Positions 60,225-64,000 of a stretch of DNA of 64,000 bases are shown piece by piece. The stretch is from Ensifer adhaerens (GTDB taxonomy: Bacteria > Pseudomonadota > Alphaproteobacteria > Rhizobiales > Rhizobiaceae): NCBI GenBank assembly GCA_900215285.1, contig OCMG01000004.1, forward strand, positions 2,898,001 to 2,962,000. The letters run 5' to 3'. The translations under genes and the position numbers were made by a program. The notes beneath the pieces were generated by a model. The model saw only the letters and a list, made by a program, of their open reading frames with translations, made no database searches and was not told the origin of the DNA. Within the stretch, counting starts at the first letter, position 1. The number at the start of each line of letters is the position of its first letter.

Positions 60225-60995
60225 ATGGCTCTTTCCCGCAAGATCGCAACCGTCGCAGCATTGGCGCTGACGCTTTTTGCCGGCGCATCACAGGCCGCCG
60301 ACAAGCTCGTCATCGGCACGGATTCGACCTATCCGCCATTCGAATATCTCGATGCCAGCGGGCAGTTCCTCGGCTTCGACATGGATATCGGCCGTGCGCT
60401 CTGCGCACAGATGAAGGTTGAATGCACCTTTGTGAGCCAGGAATGGGATGGCATCATCCCTGCCCTTCAGGCCAAGAAGTTCGACATGATCCTGTCGTCC
60501 ATGTCGATCACGCCGGAGCGCAAGCAGCTCGTCGACTTCACCGACAAGATCTACAACACGCCGCCGGCCATTGCCGTGCCGAAGGACAGCCCTGCCAAAT
60601 CGATTGCTGACCTGAAGGGCAAGACGATCGGCGCGCAGACTTCGACGACACATGCCAACTACGCTGAAAAGCACCTTCCCGATACGCAGCTGAAACTCTA
60701 CCCGACCGCTGACGAATACAAGCTCGACATCGCCGCAGGACGCATCGACTCCGTGATCGATGACGTCGTGGTTCTGACGCAGTGGGTGAAGAGCAAGGAT
60801 GGCGATTGCTGCAAGATCCTGACAGTTCTGCCCGTCGACAAGGTCATCAACGGCGAAGGCGCCGGCATCGCCGTGCGCAAGGGCGACGACGCGCTGCGCG
60901 AAAAGCTGAACAAGGCGATTGCCGCGATCCGCGCCGACGGCACCTACAAGAAGATCCAGGACAAGTATTTCGACTTCGACGTCTACGGCCAGTGA
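60225..60995 (+). CDS. Polar amino-acid ABC transporter substrate-binding protein
   Basis: A 256-residue periplasmic binding protein. The signal peptide MALSRKIATVAALALTLFAG ends after ASQA; the mature part begins ADKLVIGTDSTYPPFEYLD, the family-3 solute-binding pattern, with GFDMDIGRALCAQMKVECTF and ILSSMSITPERKQLVDFTD. This matches lysine/arginine/ornithine/histidine binding proteins. It is 112 bases upstream of two permease genes. Ribosome-binding site AGAGAGGACAAC precedes the ATG. Confidence 0.95.
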   Translation: MALSRKIATVAALALTLFAGASQAADKLVIGTDSTYPPFEYLDASGQFLGFDMDIGRALCAQMKVECTFVSQEWDGIIPALQAKKFDMILSSMSITPERKQLVDFTDKIYNTPPAIAVPKDSPAKSIADLKGKTIGAQTSTTHANYAEKHLPDTQLKLYPTADEYKLDIAAGRIDSVIDDVVVLTQWVKSKDGDCCKILTVLPVDKVINGEGAGIAVRKGDDALREKLNKAIAAIRADGTYKKIQDKYFDFDVYGQ

Positions 60996-61107
60996 CCGTG
61001 CAGCACACAAAAATCAGCGGGCGGGAGGCTTGTCCTTCCGCCCGTTTTGTTTGAGTATCCTGACATAACAAGACCGCTGCAAAAGCAGCGGCAGGGGAAA
61101 TTTCGGA

Positions 61108-61890
61108 ATGAGCGATCTGTTGTCCGCGCTCGGGCATGCCATCGATCCATTTTGCGGACCCGTCGGGGTCTTCACGCTTCTTGCGGGCAAGGGCATTCTT
61201 TCATGCGGCGATCAGGGATGGGGCGACGAGATCGCCTCAGGCGTCTTCGTCACGGCAGGTCTTGCCATCGTCACATTGCCCGTTGGCCTGATTCTGGGCT
61301 TCCTGGTGGCGCTCGGCAAGCGATCGGAAGATGCGTATGCGCGGCTGGCGGCCAATATCTATACGACCATCTTTCGGGGCCTGCCGGAGCTCCTGACGCT
61401 TTTCATCGTCTATTACGGCCTGCAGATCCTGATCCAAATGGGCCTTTCCGCAGTCGGTTTCGACGGGCGGATCGAGATAGACGCGTTCTTTGCCGGCATG
61501 ATCGCGCTCAGCGTCGTGTTTTCGGCCTATTGTTCGGAAGTGCTGCTATCGGCCTTCCAGGCCATCCCTCGGGGGCAATATGAGGCAGGTGCTGCCCTAG
61601 GTATCCGTCCGGGGAAGACGATGGCCCTCGTCATCATCCCGCAACTCGTGAGGATCGCCCTGCCCGGTTTGGGAAATCTCTGGATGTCACTTCTCAAGGA
61701 CACGGCACTCGTGTCCGTCATCGGGCTGAACGACATCCTGCGGGAAACGGGCGTCGCGGCGAAGTCGACCAAGGAACCGTTCATGTTCTACGGGATCGCC
61801 TGCCTGCTCTTCCTGGTCCTCGCCATCATATCTTCGGTCTTCTTCTCCCGCATCGAGACCTGGGCGCGCCGGTCGGAGACCGCACGATGA
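61108..61890 (+). CDS. Polar amino-acid ABC transporter permease (HisQ-type)
   Basis: A 260-residue inner-membrane permease of the HisQ/GlnP type. The EAA loop, which docks the ATPase, is EAGAALGIRPGKTMALVIIP. Membrane spans include VFVTAGLAIVTLPVGLILGF and a C-terminal LLFLVLAIISSVFF. It overlaps the next permease gene by four bases (ATGA). Confidence 0.95.
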   Translation: MSDLLSALGHAIDPFCGPVGVFTLLAGKGILSCGDQGWGDEIASGVFVTAGLAIVTLPVGLILGFLVALGKRSEDAYARLAANIYTTIFRGLPELLTLFIVYYGLQILIQMGLSAVGFDGRIEIDAFFAGMIALSVVFSAYCSEVLLSAFQAIPRGQYEAGAALGIRPGKTMALVIIPQLVRIALPGLGNLWMSLLKDTALVSVIGLNDILRETGVAAKSTKEPFMFYGIACLLFLVLAIISSVFFSRIETWARRSETAR

Positions 61891-62717
61891 GCCATATCAC
61901 CGCACTGCTGCCGGCCCAGCCCGCCCCCCCGGCAGCCGCCAAACCTTACACCGGCGCCCGGATCGCCGGCATCTTCTTCCTGATCCTCTGGATTCTGCTG
62001 CTCGGCGGCATGGTCCTGATGATGATCCACAACTGGGACTGGGAGAAGTTCACCAAATATGGGCCGCGCTATATCAGCGGCTTGCAAGTGACGCTGGGTC
62101 TCGTGGCCGCATCCATCCTAGGGGGCGCAGCCCTGTCGTTTCCCCTCGCCTTTGCGCGCATGTCGAACAATAGGATCCTGTCCGGCATCGCTTATGTCTA
62201 TGTCTATCTTTTCCGCGGCACGCCTCTCCTGGCTCAGGTGTTCCTGTTCTATTACGGCCTCGGCAGTTTCCGCGTGGAGCTTGAAGCCGTCGACCTCTGG
62301 TGGTTCTTCAAGGATGCCTGGAACTGCGCCTTCTTCTCGTTTGCGCTGAACACCGCCGCCTATCAGGCGGAAATCCTGCGCGGAGCGATCGAGAGCGTAC
62401 CGCGCGGCCAGCGCGAGGCAGCCGCCTCGCTGGGCATCAATACTCGCATCTCGTTCTGGAAGATCATCATGCCGCAGGCGCTCATCGTGGCGCTGCGCCC
62501 CTATGGCAACGAGATCATCCTCATGGTGAAGGCTTCCGCCATCGTCGCCATCGTCACCGTCTACGACCTGATGGGGGAAACGAAGTATGCCTTCTCGCGC
62601 ACATTCGATTACCAGACCTATCTGTGGGCGGCGATTTTCTATCTCGTCATCGTCGAGATCCTGCGCAATCTCTGGAACGTGCTGGAAGCCCGCCTGACGC
62701 GGCACCTGAAACGTTGA
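61887..62717 (+). CDS. Polar amino-acid ABC transporter permease (HisM-type)
   Basis: A 276-residue permease that pairs with the HisQ-type protein. Its EAA loop is EAAASLGINTRISFWKIIMP. An extra N-terminal helix (AGIFFLILWILLLGGMVLMM) precedes the five-span core, as in HisM/ArtM relatives. No ATP-binding gene follows; a terminator-like hairpin starts ten bases after the stop, so the needed ATPase must be encoded elsewhere or shared. Confidence 0.95.
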   Translation: MSHITALLPAQPAPPAAAKPYTGARIAGIFFLILWILLLGGMVLMMIHNWDWEKFTKYGPRYISGLQVTLGLVAASILGGAALSFPLAFARMSNNRILSGIAYVYVYLFRGTPLLAQVFLFYYGLGSFRVELEAVDLWWFFKDAWNCAFFSFALNTAAYQAEILRGAIESVPRGQREAAASLGINTRISFWKIIMPQALIVALRPYGNEIILMVKASAIVAIVTVYDLMGETKYAFSRTFDYQTYLWAAIFYLVIVEILRNLWNVLEARLTRHLKR

Positions 62718-62726
62718 GGCATTGGC

Positions 62727-62749
62727 AGCAGCCTCCGGAAGAGGCTGCT
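62727..62749 (+). terminator. Terminator-like hairpin after the permease operon
   Basis: Nine-base perfect stem AGCAGCCTC/GAGGCTGCT with the loop CGGAA, ten bases after the permease stop. It has no run of T, so it is weaker than the typical terminator. Confidence 0.65.
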
Positions 62750-62794
62750 AATTGACTGATTCAAAAAGAGAATATCTTGACAGGGAGCAAGCAT

Positions 62795-62810
62795 TTAAGG
62801 AGCAGTTAAC
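62795..62810 (+). promoter_or_regulatory. Putative CtrA-binding box TTAA-N7-TTAAC before usg
   Basis: TTAA (62795-62798), seven bases, then TTAAC (62806-62810), extended to GTTAACCAT, fit the CtrA pattern including its preferred CCAT extension. A TTGACA hexamer lies at 62777-62782, so the box sits over a likely promoter. The usg start codon is 58 bases downstream. Confidence 0.72.
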
Positions 62811-62867
62811 CATCCAGGCGCAGACTGGGTGCGTCATCGTTTCGTCATAACGGCAAATGGGGTTGTC

Positions 62868-63134
62868 ATGAACGAAGAAATGAAGCTGCAACTGAAAGGC
62901 TACGGACTGACCACGGCGGAGATCCTCTACCGGATGCCCGACCACCCGAGCGTGCTGCAGAGCTATCTCTGGCAGCATTACGATCTGGCTCCGGACTTCC
63001 CGGAGATGAAGAACTTCCTGAAGTTCTGGCGGGAAAAACTGGACGGGCCGCTGCATTCCGTGCGCTACGTCCACCGCAAGCTGATCTCGGCGACGGAATG
63101 GAGGGCGCTCTCCGGCGAATTCATCATCAACTGA
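62868..63134 (+). CDS. usg: Usg family protein
   Basis: An 88-residue protein, MNEEMKLQLKGYGLTTAEIL, with YRMPDHPSVLQSYLWQHYDL, FPEMKNFLKFWREKLDGPLH and a basic end RYVHRKLISATEWRAL. This is the small Usg family found across alphaproteobacteria; its function is unknown, although older annotation connected it with tryptophan synthesis genes. ATG at 62868 is preferred to a GTG at 62829. It is preceded by a CtrA-type box. Confidence 0.88.
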   Translation: MNEEMKLQLKGYGLTTAEILYRMPDHPSVLQSYLWQHYDLAPDFPEMKNFLKFWREKLDGPLHSVRYVHRKLISATEWRALSGEFIIN

Positions 63135-63183
63135 TCGGCGATAATTCAGTTGCGGGAAGCTCGGCCGCGCTCTAAAAGCGGCC

Positions 63184-64000
63184 ATGGCAAAAGCACCCGC
63201 AAAAATCGACGAAGAGGCCCTCGCAGAGGCCTATAACCGTGCGCTCGCACTCGAAAAGGCCGGCGATATCGACGCGGCTGAAAAGGCCTATGCGCAGGTT
63301 CTGGCGCTGGACCCCGAAGATCACGGCGGCGCGGCCGTTCGCCTGGCCGCTCTCGGGCGCGGCGAAACGCCGATCAAGGCGCCCGACGCCTATGTCGAGA
63401 CCCTGTTCGATCAGCATGCCGAGGCCTTCGAGGACATTCTCGTCGAACAGCTCGGCTATTGCGTGCCGCTGATCATCCGGCAGACGCTGCAGGAGCTTAA
63501 ACTTGGCCCCTTCGAGAACCTCCTTGATCTCGGTTGCGGAACGGGGCTGACCGGCGGCGCATTGCGCGACATGGTCACAGGCGAAATGGTCGGGCTGGAT
63601 CTCTCCGAGAACATGGTCGAGATCGCCCACGAGAAGGATCTTTACGAAACGCTCTATGTGGCCGAGTGCGTCGATTATCTCGATGACAACGAAGACGGCC
63701 CCTTTGCGCTGGTGACCGCCGCCGACGTTCTGCCGTATATCGGCGCGCTGGAGCCGCTGTTCTTCGGCGTTGCCGAGAATCTGGAGAATGGCGGTCTTTT
63801 TGTCTTTTCGTCCGAAACACGCGCGCAGGCTGATGTCGGACCGCTAGGCTACAAGGTTGGCCCCAGCCAGCGTTTCGTACATTCGCAGGACTATGTGACC
63901 GACCGGCTGGCAGCAACCGGTTTCGAGCTGGTCTCGATGACGGATATCAATGTCCGCATGGAGAACGGCGAGCCATCGCCCGGCCATCTCGTGGTGGCGC
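63184..64000 (+). CDS. TPR-containing SAM-dependent methyltransferase (cut by the window end)
   Basis: The first 272 residues of a gene that runs off the window. Residues about 10-55 hold tetratricopeptide-like helices (LAEAYNRALALEKAGDIDAA). A class I methyltransferase domain follows with LLDLGCGTGLTGGALRD as the SAM-binding loop and TAADVLPYIGALEPLFFG as a later motif. It resembles rhizobial TPR-methyltransferases of unknown substrate. ATG at 63184 is 49 bases after usg. The C-terminal end cannot be judged. Confidence 0.9.
   Translation, partial: MAKAPAKIDEEALAEAYNRALALEKAGDIDAAEKAYAQVLALDPEDHGGAAVRLAALGRGETPIKAPDAYVETLFDQHAEAFEDILVEQLGYCVPLIIRQTLQELKLGPFENLLDLGCGTGLTGGALRDMVTGEMVGLDLSENMVEIAHEKDLYETLYVAECVDYLDDNEDGPFALVTAADVLPYIGALEPLFFGVAENLENGGLFVFSSETRAQADVGPLGYKVGPSQRFVHSQDYVTDRLAATGFELVSMTDINVRMENGEPSPGHLVVA

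Overview
The window is chromosomal DNA of an alphaproteobacterium of the order Rhizobiales, most likely family Rhizobiaceae (Rhizobium, Agrobacterium or a close relative). The signs are an N-terminal lipoyl domain on the pyruvate dehydrogenase E1-beta subunit, a CckA hybrid kinase, CtrA-type TTAA-N7-TTAA boxes, a very long Growth-Pole-Ring-like coiled-coil protein, and the gene order dgt-argS-SPOR protein-nagZ-scpA-scpB-tatABC-serS-surE-pcm-nlpD-like-eno-ftsB-pdhABC-lpdA-lipA. Coding density is high and the genes are GC-rich. No phage, insertion sequence or CRISPR array was found.

Layout. 1-3.5 kb: tRNA-Asp, tRNA-Val and a stand-alone Lrp-type ligand-binding protein, then a decayed patch. The patch holds a zinc alcohol dehydrogenase remnant joined to a short-chain dehydrogenase remnant, and a frameshifted DMT transporter (RibN-like) behind a clear FMN riboswitch. 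3.5-9.1 kb: proteostasis block hupB-lon-clpX-clpP, with sigma32-like promoters before lon and clpP. 9.4-11.2 kb: ald and its divergent Lrp-type regulator. 11.3-16.6 kb: a Tat-exported CpdB-type phosphodiesterase and an ammonium-transporter/PAS/GGDEF/EAL fusion.

16.7-46.2 kb: a long, almost wholly minus-strand housekeeping region. It covers hlyU-like, coq10/ratA-like, a higBA toxin-antitoxin pair, lipoate synthesis and the pyruvate dehydrogenase complex, enolase, FtsB, an M23 envelope protein, pcm-surE, serS, Tat translocase, an orphan FbpC-like ATPase, ScpAB, NagZ, a large SPOR protein, argS and dgt. It is followed by plus-strand erpA and xthA.

46.2-57.4 kb: cell-cycle and polarity cluster. 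It contains a GST, cckA, a FliO-like protein, an Hpt protein behind a CtrA box, and the 1798-residue GPR-like protein preceded by a hairpin-rich leader. 57.7-64 kb: an OmpA-family protein with an extreme Pro/Ala/Lys linker, a polar amino-acid ABC importer (binding protein plus two permeases, no ATPase), usg behind a second CtrA box, and a TPR-methyltransferase cut by the window end.

How the parts fit. lpdA, pdhC, pdhB and pdhA, with lipA supplying lipoate, form one metabolic unit. tatABC exports twin-arginine proteins such as the CpdB-type enzyme nearby. CckA, the Hpt protein, CtrA boxes and the GPR-like protein together point to cell-cycle and polar-growth control. The most unusual items are the Amt-PAS-GGDEF-EAL fusion, the broken riboswitch-controlled RibN gene, the structured leader upstream of the GPR-like gene, and the chimeric dehydrogenase pseudogene.
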